Positions 8,787 through 17,817 of a stretch of DNA of 64,000 nucleotides are shown piece by piece. This DNA comes from JAHEEL01 sp942491345. GTDB taxonomy: Bacteria; Actinomycetota; Acidimicrobiia; Spongiisociales; UBA5794. A program made the position numbers and the translations under genes. The notes beneath the pieces are model-generated. The model worked only from the letters and a program-made list of their open reading frames with translations, ran no database searches and had not been told where the DNA came from. Location of the stretch: assembly GCA_942491345.1 (NCBI GenBank), contig CALOAN010000020.1, positions 310,001 through 374,000 of the forward strand. The letters run 5' to 3'. How positions within the stretch are numbered: position 1 is the stretch's first letter; each line of letters begins with the position of its first letter.

Positions 8787-9647
8787 TCAGGCGTCCTTCA
8801 TCTCGGTGACGAGGGGGGCGTACGCGTCGAGCCTGGCTAGGACCTCGTCTGGTGACTTCGAAGGGACGGGCAGCACTGCACGCGTGACGCCGGCTTCGGC
8901 GAAACGGCGCAGCTGATCGGCATCGGCCGGAGCTCCAAAGATCCCGAGACTCAGCGATGCCGGGTCGCGTCCCGCAGCGCGAGCCGCCTGGTGGAGCGAC
9001 TCGACCTTCGAAGTGAAGTCATGACGGCCGGCGATTGGCATCCATCCGTCGCAGAATTCCGCGATATCGCCGAACGTCTTCGGACCGGCGCCACCGCCCA
9101 GCACGATCGGTGGGTGAGGTCGCTGGATCGGCTTCGGCCACGACCACGAGGGCTCGATGTTCACGTGATCACCGGCAAACGACGCCTCCTCGTTGGTCCA
9201 GATCTCCTTCATGGCGAGTACGTTCTCACGGAGGATCGCTCGACGCTCGAGGTAGGCGACACCGTGGTTCGCCATCTCTTCCTTGTTCCAGCCGTACCCG
9301 ATCCCGAAGATGACCCGGCCGTCTGAGATCGTGTCTAGGGATGCGACCTGCTTCGCGAGCCAGATCGGGTCGCGCTGGGCCACGAGCGTGATACCGGTGC
9401 CAAGCACGAGCGTCCGGGTGGTCGCGGCGATGGCCGAGAGAGCGATGAACTGGTCGTGGGTCCGCCAGTACATCTCCGGGAGCGGGGCAGCGTCGGCGAC
9501 CCCTCCCCACGGTGTGGCGCGCGACGTCGGAATGTGGCTGTGCTCGGGGAGCCAGATTGACTCGAATCCCCGCTCTTCCACGGCTCGGCCAAGGGCGACC
9601 GGTTGAAGCGTGGTGTCGGTCGCGAAAATGGAGACACCGATATTCAT
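8787..9647 (-). CDS. LLM-class F420-dependent oxidoreductase
   Basis: This is a luciferase-like TIM-barrel protein of 286 residues starting MNIGVSIFATD at 9647. The open frame continues upstream to 10133, but that part runs across the divergent neighbour and is unlikely to be translated. Family features are the N-terminal beta strand, the SIWLPEHSHIPT segment, RTLVLGTGITLV, SDGRVIFGIGYGWNKEE and the PIVLGGGAGPKT phosphate-binding region. Members reduce or oxidise substrates with F420 (or FMN), typically in actinobacteria. The substrate cannot be predicted. A divergent homologue starts 100 nt away. Confidence 0.85.
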   Translation of the reverse strand: MNIGVSIFATDTTLQPVALGRAVEERGFESIWLPEHSHIPTSRATPWGGVADAAPLPEMYWRTHDQFIALSAIAATTRTLVLGTGITLVAQRDPIWLAKQVASLDTISDGRVIFGIGYGWNKEEMANHGVAYLERRAILRENVLAMKEIWTNEEASFAGDHVNIEPSWSWPKPIQRPHPPIVLGGGAGPKTFGDIAEFCDGWMPIAGRHDFTSKVESLHQAARAAGRDPASLSLGIFGAPADADQLRRFAEAGVTRAVLPVPSKSPDEVLARLDAYAPLVTEMKDA

Positions 9648-9746
9648 CCCGGTGAGGCTAGTGCCGCTTCTTCCAGACGGCGGTGCCGGTGGATCCGTTG
9701 CGCAGTGAACGTCGGCTCCTGCTGCCGGATCGGTACGATCGTACCC

Positions 9747-10661
9747 ATGAGTGCTGCAAATCGACCCCTCGCAGTCGGCGTTCAACTTCCTGAGATCGAG
9801 CGACCGGTCCGGTGGCCGGAGCTCAGGGAGCTGGCGCTCGCGATCGAGGACCTTGGATTCGACTCGATCTGGGTCGGAGATCACCTTCTCTACGAGACCC
9901 CGGATGGTCCCCTCGGACCGTGGGAGGCCTGGTCGCTGCTTGCTGCTCTGGCAGCGAGCACGACGCGGGTCCAGCTCGGGCCGCTGGTCGCTGCGACCAG
10001 CTTCCACAGCCCGGCCATGCTCGCCAAGAAAGCGACCACGGTCGACGAGATCTCCTGTGGACGCCTCATCCTCGGACTCGGCGCAGGCTGGAATGAAGTC
10101 GAATACCGCGCCTACGGATTCCCGTTCGACCATCGGGCGAGCCGTTTCGAGGAAGCGTTCACCATCATCCGCACCTTGCTTCGCGAGGGTGAGATCGATT
10201 TCGAGGGGAGCTACTACCAGGCGCGCGACTGTCAGCTCGTTCCCCGCAGCAGACCCGAAGGGCCGCCGATCATGATCGGATCGATCGGACCGCGGGTCCT
10301 AGCGGCGACGCTTCCCTACGTCGATGCGTGGAACACTTGGCATGCCTGGTTCGGCAACACTCCCGACGGGTTCGTGGATCTCAATACGACGATCGACGAG
10401 GCTGCTCGCGCCGTTGGACGCAACCCGGCGGAGATCGGCCGATCGGCGGCGCTCTACTGGCAATTCGACGGCGGTGGCGGGCGGCGGCAGGGAGACACGG
10501 ACCGGCATACGGCTGATCCGCAGGCGGGCTCTCCAGACGAGCTTGCTGAGGCGCTCCGTGCATATGCGGACGCCGGCGTTGACCATCTCCAACTCGTCCT
10601 CGACCCGATCACCGTGCGGTCCGTCGAACGTGCAGGCCAAGCACTCGACCTCCTCAGTTGA
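9747..10661 (+). CDS. LLM-class F420-dependent oxidoreductase
   Basis: This 304-residue luciferase-like protein starts at the ATG at 9747 (MSAANRPLAVGVQLPE). Typical segments are FDSIWVGDHLLYET, TRVQLGPLVAATSF, CGRLILGLGAGWNEVEY and PIMIGSIGPRVL. It is divergent from the paralogue at 8787-9647, and the two share only the family fold. A Gly/Arg-rich insert (GGGGRRQGDTDRHT) near residue 250 is unusual and probably a surface loop. Coenzyme F420 use is inferred from the family and lineage; FMN is possible. It is followed after 74 nt by a membrane-protein gene in the same direction. Confidence 0.85.
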   Translation: MSAANRPLAVGVQLPEIERPVRWPELRELALAIEDLGFDSIWVGDHLLYETPDGPLGPWEAWSLLAALAASTTRVQLGPLVAATSFHSPAMLAKKATTVDEISCGRLILGLGAGWNEVEYRAYGFPFDHRASRFEEAFTIIRTLLREGEIDFEGSYYQARDCQLVPRSRPEGPPIMIGSIGPRVLAATLPYVDAWNTWHAWFGNTPDGFVDLNTTIDEAARAVGRNPAEIGRSAALYWQFDGGGGRRQGDTDRHTADPQAGSPDELAEALRAYADAGVDHLQLVLDPITVRSVERAGQALDLLS

Positions 10662-10735
10662 AGACGGGACTTTCGTCCCTTGCCGACTCCCGGCGGCTGT
10701 CGCACGATGACGGCCGATCGAACCGGGGTGTTGAC

Positions 10736-11407
10736 ATGTGCTACTCGCCGGAAGCTGATCTCGTCGCCGGTCTGGTTGTAGGAGCCGCCGGAGTTGACGC
10801 TCTACGCCACGTTGACGATCGACGCGATCTCGCGCTCGCAGCAGTCCCGTTGGTTCTCGCCGCACACCAGTTGATCGAAGCGGTCGGGTGGTGGGGCTTG
10901 CAGGACCGTGTCCCTGAAATGGCCGGAACCCTGGCAATCGGTGCGTATCTCGTGATTGCCATGGGCGTCGTGCCGGCTCTCATTCCGTACGCGGTGATGA
11001 GGACCGAGCGAGATCCGACCCGGAGCAGGATGATGGTTCCTCTTGCGGTGCTCGGTGCCGCCGTTTCCGTGGTGTTGCTCTTCGCCCTGGCAAGCGGACC
11101 ATATGGGGCGGCCATCGGTGGGCGCTACATCGCGTACGAAACGACGTTGCCATGGAGCGGAGCCATCGCCGTTGCCTATGTGGTCGCTGTTTGTGCTCCT
11201 CTGTTGTTGTCGACCCACCGGCGGCTGGTCGTGTTCGGTGCTGTAAACGTCCCGATGGTGATCGGACTCGCCACGCTGCTGTCCGCCGGATTCATCTCTC
11301 TGTGGTGCATATGGGCGGCTGTCTCGAGCCTCGTCGTCACCCGGCACATCAGGGAGCAGCCGGCCAAGAGTTACAGCGACCCCTCGGCTGCCACCGCACG
11401 CAGCTAG
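10736..11407 (+). CDS. DUF6629-like membrane protein
   Basis: This 223-residue protein begins MCYSPEADLVAGLVVGAAG at an ATG preceded by GGGGTG; the longer frame from 10658 overlaps the preceding gene and lacks the family start. It has six or seven hydrophobic helices with short loops, matching the small actinobacterial integral membrane family that starts MCWS/MCYS-x-x-AD. A conserved AAHQLIEAVGWW segment, with one His and acidic residues, sits in the second helix. The function is unknown. Confidence 0.75.
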   Translation: MCYSPEADLVAGLVVGAAGVDALRHVDDRRDLALAAVPLVLAAHQLIEAVGWWGLQDRVPEMAGTLAIGAYLVIAMGVVPALIPYAVMRTERDPTRSRMMVPLAVLGAAVSVVLLFALASGPYGAAIGGRYIAYETTLPWSGAIAVAYVVAVCAPLLLSTHRRLVVFGAVNVPMVIGLATLLSAGFISLWCIWAAVSSLVVTRHIREQPAKSYSDPSAATARS

Positions 11408-11438
11408 ATCAGGATTCACGACCGTTAGCGTGGTCCGG

Positions 11439-12341
11439 ATGCAGGCCCGCGTTCTGAGCGCTCTCATAGCCGCCTCCCTCGGCTGGGGGATGGCAGGGGT
11501 CGGCACGCGCTACCTGTTCGGCGAGGGTGTCGCGACCTTCACGGTTGTTGTTGTGCGCACGTTGACGGCAACTGCGGCCGTGCTGGTTGTCGGGCTGGCG
11601 AGCGGGACCCGGGTCGACCGGACCGCCTGGCGGGACGGCAGCATCATTGGGGTGCTGCGCATTGGGATCGCGCCGATCCTGTTCATCTCGTCGTTGCAGT
11701 ACGTGTCAGCGGGCGTCGAGGGCATCTTCATCACGCTGATCCCGGCAACGACGGCGACGCTCGCCGCTGTGTTTCTCCATGAGCATCTCGACCGGAACCA
11801 GGTTGCGGGTCTGGTCATCGGCCTGCTTGGCACGCTGCTGATCGTCGCATCCGGCGATTCGGGGATCGGCGGCGACGGCGGCGACGTGCGCATCGGCGCA
11901 ATGTTCGCTCTCTGCGGCGTGGTCGCCGGCGCGTCGAGCGGAGTGCTGAGCCGCAAGTACGCCCCTCGCCACCGGACGACCGACCTCGCCGTACCGATGT
12001 TCGTCAGCGGTTCGGTGATCGCCGTGGTCGGCGGTCTTGTGACCAACGGCATCGAGTTTTCGGCTGTGACGGCGACGTCCTGGGTCACGCTGATCGCGCT
12101 GGGCCTCGGGAGCACCTTCCTGCCGTTCTTCGCAACGCTCTTCGCCTCGAGTCACACGACGGCGGCCCGGGTCGCGCTGACCGGATACCTGGCACCGGTC
12201 GTCGGCGTAGTGGCCGGCGTCGTCCTGCTCGGCGAGGTGCTGACAGCTCCGATTGTCGTCGGCGCGACGCTGGCGCTGGTCGGCATCGTGATCGTCGGTC
12301 GTGGCCGTCGGGTCCGTCGCCCGGCGAAGGCGGTCGGCTAA
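11439..12341 (+). CDS. EamA/DMT-superfamily permease
   Basis: About 300 residues with ten predicted membrane helices arranged as two five-helix EamA halves, the DMT-superfamily architecture. A GTG at 11430 is an alternative start adding three residues; neither has a strong ribosome site. Motifs include the first-helix SLGWGMAGVGTRY and the end-of-half GLLGTLLIV and ALVGIVIVG segments. It is probably an exporter of a small metabolite. It is convergent with a second DMT permease (RarD type), and the gap between them contains a dispersed repeat. Confidence 0.85.
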   Translation: MQARVLSALIAASLGWGMAGVGTRYLFGEGVATFTVVVVRTLTATAAVLVVGLASGTRVDRTAWRDGSIIGVLRIGIAPILFISSLQYVSAGVEGIFITLIPATTATLAAVFLHEHLDRNQVAGLVIGLLGTLLIVASGDSGIGGDGGDVRIGAMFALCGVVAGASSGVLSRKYAPRHRTTDLAVPMFVSGSVIAVVGGLVTNGIEFSAVTATSWVTLIALGLGSTFLPFFATLFASSHTTAARVALTGYLAPVVGVVAGVVLLGEVLTAPIVVGATLALVGIVIVGRGRRVRRPAKAVG

Positions 12342-12350
12342 TTCGCGCGC

Positions 12351-12398
12351 CCAGGGTTGCAGACGTCCTATTTGGCGTGCTGGGCCCGCGGAACGGAA
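12351..12398 (+). repeat. Dispersed ~48 bp repeat, copy A
   Basis: It begins CCAGGGTTGCAGACGT, identical over 16 bases to 33900-33915, and similarity continues to a shared GAACGGAA about 48 bp on. Both copies begin within 12 nt after the stop codon of a plus-strand gene. This copy runs into the 3' end of the convergent RarD gene, encoding its last ten residues. Confidence 0.55.
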
Positions 12399-13264
12399 TC
12401 GGTGGTGCGCGAACTGTCGACGGTGTAGACGGCGAGAGCGATCCATACCATCACAAACGCGAACCAATCACCGCCGGATACAGCCTCGTTGAACACGACG
12501 ACACCGATCAGAAGATGCATCGTCGGCGTGATGTACTGCAGGATCCCGACCATCGATAGCGGGATCCGTTGCGCCGCACCGGCGAAGAGCACCAGGGGGA
12601 TCACCGTGACCCCACCGCCGGCAACGAGCAGGAGGGTTGTCGTAGGTGACGATCCGAAGGCGCCCTCACCCTCTCCCGCCAAAACAGCGAGATAGATGAA
12701 CGCCGGCGCGGCGACGAACGCAGTCTCCATGAACAAACCCTCAAACGGGGGAGCGGCATTCGTTCGCTTCTTCAGCAGCCCGTATGTCCCGAATGAGAAC
12801 GCAAGGGTGAGGGAGATCCAGGGCACCACGCCGGCGAGGATCGTCATGCCGCCAACGCCGACGGCCGCGATTGCGACGGCAACTCTCTGAGCTGGCTTGA
12901 GATTCTCTCGCAGCACGACAACACCGAGCGCAACCGAGACCAGGGGGGTGATGAAGTAACCGAGCGATGCGTCGACGACGCGGTCGGCCGTCACCGCCCA
13001 GACGAAGACGCCCCAGTTGATCGCCAGCAGGATGCCGCCAACGAGGGCGGTCGCAGCGGTGCCCGGGGTGCGGAACGAATTCCGGAGGACTCCGAGCCGT
13101 CTGCGGCCGGCGATGATTGCGAACAGCAATGGAATCGACCAGATGATGCGATGGCCCAAGATATCGAGGGCCGGGACCGACGAGAGCAGGTTCCAGAAGA
13201 GTGGAGCCATACCCCAGAAAGCGAACGCGGAGACTGCGAGCCAGACCCCTTTCCGCTGTTGCAT
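12368..13264 (-). CDS. rarD: RarD-type DMT permease
   Basis: This 298-residue, ten-helix protein starts MQQRKGVWLAVSAFAFWGM, with AAGGGA upstream of the ATG at 13264. RarD landmarks include WNLLSSVPALDILGHRIIWS, NWGVFVWAVTADRVVDASLGYFI (split by helix boundaries), PLVSVALGVVVLREN and SMVGILQYITPTMHLLIGV. RarD family members were named for a chloramphenicol-sensitivity phenotype, and their physiological substrate is uncertain. The last residues (TDSVPRAQHAK) are encoded by a dispersed repeat shared with another locus. Confidence 0.9.
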   Translation of the reverse strand: MQQRKGVWLAVSAFAFWGMAPLFWNLLSSVPALDILGHRIIWSIPLLFAIIAGRRRLGVLRNSFRTPGTAATALVGGILLAINWGVFVWAVTADRVVDASLGYFITPLVSVALGVVVLRENLKPAQRVAVAIAAVGVGGMTILAGVVPWISLTLAFSFGTYGLLKKRTNAAPPFEGLFMETAFVAAPAFIYLAVLAGEGEGAFGSSPTTTLLLVAGGGVTVIPLVLFAGAAQRIPLSMVGILQYITPTMHLLIGVVVFNEAVSGGDWFAFVMVWIALAVYTVDSSRTTDSVPRAQHAK

Positions 13265-13350
13265 TGGATCCCTTCTTTGGTGCAACAAGTGTCGCAGGAC
13301 ATTCACCCAACCCGACCGTCGGCCGTCGGCGCGCTGGCTAACGTTTCGCT

Positions 13351-14313
13351 ATGACCCGCACTCTCGACACCCTGCTGCTTCTTGCTCTGCCGGCGTCTGG
13401 CAAGTCGGAGCTTCGGCGCTACCTCGCTCATCTCGATTCGCAGGTTGCCGAGGAGGATCTCCATCTCGGTCCGACCGTTCAGCTCGACGACTACCCATAC
13501 GTACACATGATGAGACGAATCGCCCAGGAACTCTCGCTGATGGACCGAGACCCGGTGTTCTTCACGGACGACGCTTCCTCGTTCACGGAGGCGAGGGATT
13601 GGGGCACGCTCATCCAACTCCTGAATGAAGACTACGGGCTCCTGGGTGCCAAGCTCGTGCGTCCGGAGTCTGCCGCCCTCTGGATGTTCGAGCGTCTTGA
13701 TCGGGCACGTTCGGCGGTGGGAGCGATCCCCGCGCTCGGGCTGCTCGATGACGAGATCCGAGGCCGGATTGCCGCGGCACTCGAGGATGAGGCCCTCGAG
13801 CTGTGGGCCGATCTGGCTGATTCGGTCGAACGCTGGTCGGACGGCGACACAGTTGTGATCGAATTCGCTCGCGGCGGTCCCTACGGTGCTGCGATACCCC
13901 TGACGGCGCCCCGCGGCTACGCGTACTCCCTCAGTCAGCTCTCCGAAGAGATTCTCGGGCGCTCATCGATCCTCTACATCTGGGTCACCCCGGAGGAGAG
14001 CCGGAGGCGGAACGACGAGCGAGCCCGGCCTGGCCGAGCGGGTGATGCTTCGATCCTCCATCACGGTGTTCCCGAAGCGGTGATGCTCGGCGACTACGGG
14101 AGCGATGATCTGCCGTGGCTCATCGAGGAGGGTGGAGGAGACGCGGTTTGGGTCGAGGGGGATGGACCGGCCACGCGGATACCGGTAGCGGTTTTCGACA
14201 ACCGATCCGATCACACGTCGTTTCTTCGGGAAGACCCGGATCGATGGCCCATTGCAGCGATTTCGGCACTGCATTCGGAGCTCAGCGCTGCGTTTGATCG
14301 GCTCTTGCGGTGA
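13351..14313 (+). CDS. P-loop NTPase/kinase-like protein of unknown function
   Basis: This 320-residue protein has an N-terminal Walker A-like loop LALPASGKSELRRYL (about residues 11-25), as found in adenylate-kinase-like or polynucleotide-kinase-like folds. A DEIRGRIAAALEDEALELW helix and TVVIEFARGG, a possible Walker B-type strand, follow. Near residue 205 ILYIWVTPEESRRRNDERARPG resembles the base- or lid-recognition region of small-molecule kinases. I do not recognise a specific named family. It stands between the RarD gene (divergent) and a helicase gene 89 nt downstream. Confidence 0.65.
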   Translation: MTRTLDTLLLLALPASGKSELRRYLAHLDSQVAEEDLHLGPTVQLDDYPYVHMMRRIAQELSLMDRDPVFFTDDASSFTEARDWGTLIQLLNEDYGLLGAKLVRPESAALWMFERLDRARSAVGAIPALGLLDDEIRGRIAAALEDEALELWADLADSVERWSDGDTVVIEFARGGPYGAAIPLTAPRGYAYSLSQLSEEILGRSSILYIWVTPEESRRRNDERARPGRAGDASILHHGVPEAVMLGDYGSDDLPWLIEEGGGDAVWVEGDGPATRIPVAVFDNRSDHTSFLREDPDRWPIAAISALHSELSAAFDRLLR

Positions 14314-14402
14314 ACGCGAATCCCCGTTCCGCGGGCTGACGGCGCCGCATAGGAGGTGGAGAACCCAGGGTTCGCGGACTTCTGCCTACACTGCACGAAC
14401 AC

Positions 14403-16460
14403 ATGTTCGACCAACCCGAATCAGAGGCGCCCGCCTGGCTCGAAGGGCTGAACGACCGTCAGCGTGACGCCGTCCTCTACGGTGACGGGCCACTCCTGGT
14501 GATCGCCGGCGCCGGTTCCGGCAAGACCCGGGCACTCGCAAGCCGTGTCGCCCGACTGGTTGACGAAGGCGTCCCCGCCGAGCGCATTCTGCTGCTGACC
14601 TTCACCCGCCGGGCCGCGGCCGAGATGTTGCGTCGATCGGGGGCGCTCATCTCGAACCGATCGGTCGGCAAGGTCTGGGGCGGCACGTTCCACGCCGTCG
14701 CCAACCGGCTGCTCCGGCAATACGGCGCCGCCGTCGGCCTTCAGGATGGCTTCACCGTGATCGACCAGGCCGACTCGGCCTCACTCTTCGGCATGCTCCG
14801 CACGGAGCTGGGCTACTCGGGGACGAAGCAGAGATTCCCGAAAAGGGAAACGATCGCTGCCGTCTACTCGCGAACGGTCAACGCTCAAACACCCCTCACC
14901 GAGACGGTGGAAGACCGGTTCCCTTGGGTTGTCGACCATGTGGATGCCTTGCGCGACCTCTTTCGTGCATACACGGCCCGCAAGAAGGAACACAACGTGG
15001 TCGACTACGACGACCTCCTGCTCTACTGGAACGCGCTCCTCGACTCGCCGACCGGCGGCACCGTGCGGAAGCTCTTCGATCACGTACTCGTTGACGAGTA
15101 CCAGGACACGAACCGCAGCCAGGCCGAGATCCTGCGGTCATTGTGCGGTTCCAACGGCAATCTCACCGTGGTCGGCGACGACGCCCAGGCCATCTACTCG
15201 TTCCGTGGAGCCACGGTCGAGAACATCCTCGAGTTTCCAGACGTCTACGACGGCGCCGCAGTGGTGAAGCTCGAACAGAACTACCGGTCGACACCCGAGA
15301 TCCTCGACGCCGCCAACGCCGTCATCGAGGCCTCTCCGCAGATGTTCCCGAAACAGCTGTGGACGGAGCGCCGCACGGGCCGAGTCCCCGAACTCGTAAC
15401 GTGCTACGACGAGGCCGTCCAGGCTGAGCTTGTGGCGGACCGTGTCTTGGAGCATCGTGAGGCCGGCACCCCTTTGCGCGACCAAGCGGTGCTCTTCCGT
15501 ACCGGGCATCACTCAGCAGGACTCGAAATCGAGCTGTCGCGCAGGAACGTCCCGTTCGTGAAGTTCGGCGGACTGCGCTTCCTCGAAGCCGCCCACGTGA
15601 AGGACCTGCTCGCGATGCTGCGGATCCTGGACAACCCCAAAGACGAGCTGGCGTGGGATCGCGTGATTCAAATGGTGCCGGGGGTTGGTCCGGCTACGGC
15701 GGCGAAGCTCACCGCATACCTCGATGGCGAGGCCGCAAGGGCGAGTACCGACCGTCTCGAGGTGTTCATCGATCAGGACTACCAGCTTGTAGCCGAGGCA
15801 CGAACCCCGATGCGCGAGCTGCGGGCGGCCCTCGACGATTGCCGCGACTCGGGCGGTGTCGAGCCGAATCCATCAGAGCAGATCGAACGTTTGATGGAGT
15901 TCTGTGTGCTCGTGTTCGAACGAGCCTACGACGATGCGACCGCTCGTCTTGCCGACCTGGGCCAACTCGCGGCGCTCGCCGCGGAATACGGCACCCGCAG
16001 CCGGTTTCTCACTGAGATCACGCTCGATCCGCCGGCGAGCACGAGCGATCTGGCCGGGCCGCCGCACCTCGACGACGACTACCTCATCCTTTCGACCATC
16101 CACTCGGCCAAGGGTGGTGAATGGGACGCGGTGTTCGTGATCCACGCTGCCGACGGCAACATTCCGTCCGACATGGCGATCTCCGACCCTGGCGGACTGG
16201 AAGAGGAGCGCAGGCTGCTGTACGTCGCATTGACGAGGGCGAGGGACCATCTGCATGTCACGGTGCCGCAACGGTTCTATCACAAACGATTCTCCGGGAG
16301 TGCAGAGCATTCCTACGCCCTCCCCAGCCGGTTTCTCGATCCAGCGATGGAGCATTTCGAACAGGTCACGGCCGCCGCGCCGAACCACGACGACGCGATC
16401 GATCGCCCGCCGGACGGCACCGATCCGGTCGCAGACGTGCTTGAAGACCTCTGGAGGTGA
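14403..16460 (+). CDS. UvrD/Rep-family ATP-dependent DNA helicase
   Basis: This 685-residue superfamily 1A helicase unwinds DNA 3'-5' using ATP. Motifs in order are NDRQRDAV (Q motif), IAGAGSGKTRAL (Walker A), LTFTRRAAAEM (Ia), DYDDLL, LVDEYQDTNRSQ (Walker B), VGDDAQAIYSFRGA (III), LEQNYRSTPEIL (IV), STIHSAKGGEWDAVFVI (V) and VALTRARDHLHV (VI). It is shorter than typical UvrD/PcrA and has no nuclease domain. It may be one of the actinobacterial UvrD-like paralogues used in repair. Confidence 0.92.
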   Translation: MFDQPESEAPAWLEGLNDRQRDAVLYGDGPLLVIAGAGSGKTRALASRVARLVDEGVPAERILLLTFTRRAAAEMLRRSGALISNRSVGKVWGGTFHAVANRLLRQYGAAVGLQDGFTVIDQADSASLFGMLRTELGYSGTKQRFPKRETIAAVYSRTVNAQTPLTETVEDRFPWVVDHVDALRDLFRAYTARKKEHNVVDYDDLLLYWNALLDSPTGGTVRKLFDHVLVDEYQDTNRSQAEILRSLCGSNGNLTVVGDDAQAIYSFRGATVENILEFPDVYDGAAVVKLEQNYRSTPEILDAANAVIEASPQMFPKQLWTERRTGRVPELVTCYDEAVQAELVADRVLEHREAGTPLRDQAVLFRTGHHSAGLEIELSRRNVPFVKFGGLRFLEAAHVKDLLAMLRILDNPKDELAWDRVIQMVPGVGPATAAKLTAYLDGEAARASTDRLEVFIDQDYQLVAEARTPMRELRAALDDCRDSGGVEPNPSEQIERLMEFCVLVFERAYDDATARLADLGQLAALAAEYGTRSRFLTEITLDPPASTSDLAGPPHLDDDYLILSTIHSAKGGEWDAVFVIHAADGNIPSDMAISDPGGLEEERRLLYVALTRARDHLHVTVPQRFYHKRFSGSAEHSYALPSRFLDPAMEHFEQVTAAAPNHDDAIDRPPDGTDPVADVLEDLWR

Positions 16461-16591
16461 TCAACCCGAGAGCGGAGGGCTCGGCGCTCCGATAGCCGGA
16501 ACGGGCTGATCCAAGCACTCTTCATGTTCGCCCGATCCGATCTGGGGAGTGTCCCGATCGGCTCCTCCGAACCCTGTTCTACGAGCGAACT

Positions 16592-17449
16592 TCAGGACGT
16601 GAGAGGTCTCGACGGGTGAAGATGCTCACGAAGAAACGTGTCAACGGCCGGGAAGAACTGACGGAACGGGTCGAGATCGGCGTGTGTACCGTTTGGCACC
16701 ACGACCAGTTCACTTCCCGGCAAACGCCTGTGCAGGTCGATTGAGTCGCCGATCGGGATGACCGCGTCGGCGTCGCCGTGCATGAGCATGACCGGTGCAG
16801 TGATATCGGCGATACGGTTTCTTGGCGCAATGTCGTCGTAGTCGTGGCCGATCATCCGCTCGACGACCTCGAGAAGAGCCCACGTCACCGGGGCCGGGAA
16901 CCGGAAGTTCCGACGCATCATCTCAGCGGGGTGGGCGAAGGGTGCGACGGCAACAACAGCGTCGATTCGGCGGTCCGTCGACGCGGCATAGATCGTTGCC
17001 GCAGCTCCAACCGAGTGGCCGATCACGGCGATCCCGTTGACGTCTTCGCGACCATTCACCATCTCGATCGCTGTGGTGAGATCTTCAGCGAACCGTGGCA
17101 TCGACATGAAGTCCTCGTCGTCCGAGAGTCCGTGTTTCCTGGCGTCGAGGAAGAGGACGTGGAAGCCAGAGGCCACAAGACCGGGGCCGATTGGCAACAT
17201 GTCCGCCGAGTTGCCTCCCCACCCGTGCAGGACGATGACCGCAGGGGCTGAACCTTCGACGGGGATCCACCAGGCGTGGAGGCGCTTGCCGTTGGGTCCG
17301 TCAATCCAGATGTCGGCGCCGGCAAGCCCGTAGTCGTCGGGCTCGCCCTGAATCTCGCGGACGGGAGGAGCAAAGGCTCGCTTCAGGAGCCGAGGCGTCG
17401 CAAGGGCGAGAGCACCGAGCGCGGCCATGGGGACGATGAGCTTCCGCAT
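16592..17449 (-). CDS. Membrane-anchored alpha/beta hydrolase
   Basis: 285 residues starting MRKLIVPMAALGALALA, an N-terminal anchor or signal; longer in-frame starts run back to 17866 across the AzlD gene and are rejected. The fold is recognisable from VIVLHGWGGNS (oxyanion HGWGG), GIAVIGHSVGAAA (nucleophile Ser146), MLMHGDADAVIP (acid near Asp226-228) and VPNGTHADLD (His256). Such BEM46/YqkD-like enzymes are esterases or peptidases of unknown substrate. It follows AzlD by 50 nt on the same strand. Confidence 0.85.
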   Translation of the reverse strand: MRKLIVPMAALGALALATPRLLKRAFAPPVREIQGEPDDYGLAGADIWIDGPNGKRLHAWWIPVEGSAPAVIVLHGWGGNSADMLPIGPGLVASGFHVLFLDARKHGLSDDEDFMSMPRFAEDLTTAIEMVNGREDVNGIAVIGHSVGAAATIYAASTDRRIDAVVAVAPFAHPAEMMRRNFRFPAPVTWALLEVVERMIGHDYDDIAPRNRIADITAPVMLMHGDADAVIPIGDSIDLHRRLPGSELVVVPNGTHADLDPFRQFFPAVDTFLREHLHPSRPLTS

Positions 17450-17499
17450 CCGGGGATCGTACGGTCCCACGTTCCGTTTTCCGCACGGATTCGCACGTT

Positions 17500-17817
17500 C
17501 TAGAACAACGCTTGAAGTGCCCACACCGTGGCCAACCCGGCGGCGATCACCACTGGAACGCTTCTGGTCTTCCACGCGAGCAGCAGCGCCACCGTTGCGG
17601 CGAGTGCTCTCGGGTTTGAGACTGGGGAAAGGTCGAGCGCACCGTCGTTGAGGAGCACCGCCGGGGCGATCAGCGCGGCGAGGACGGCAGGTGCGACGAA
17701 ACGCAGTGGCACAAGAGCCCACTCCGGCATCACACGGTCGCCGACAATCCCGATGAATGAAAGGCGGAGGAGATATGTCCCAATCCCAACGACGAAGATG
17801 ATTCCGACGTTGCTCAT
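17500..17817 (-). CDS. azlD: AzlD-family branched-chain amino acid exporter small subunit
   Basis: This 105-residue protein has four predicted helices (MSNVGIIFVVGIGTYLLRLS, then PLRFVAPAVLAALIAPAVL and later helices). Its ATG overlaps the AzlC stop codon by 4 nt, so the pair is co-translated. AzlCD export branched-chain amino acids or analogues such as azaleucine across the inner membrane. Length and order (azlC then azlD) are standard. Confidence 0.88.
   Translation of the reverse strand: MSNVGIIFVVGIGTYLLRLSFIGIVGDRVMPEWALVPLRFVAPAVLAALIAPAVLLNDGALDLSPVSNPRALAATVALLLAWKTRSVPVVIAAGLATVWALQALF

Noticed and set aside
7679..8809. 376-residue plus-strand open frame
   Set aside because: It is antisense to the histidine kinase, whose motifs are intact.
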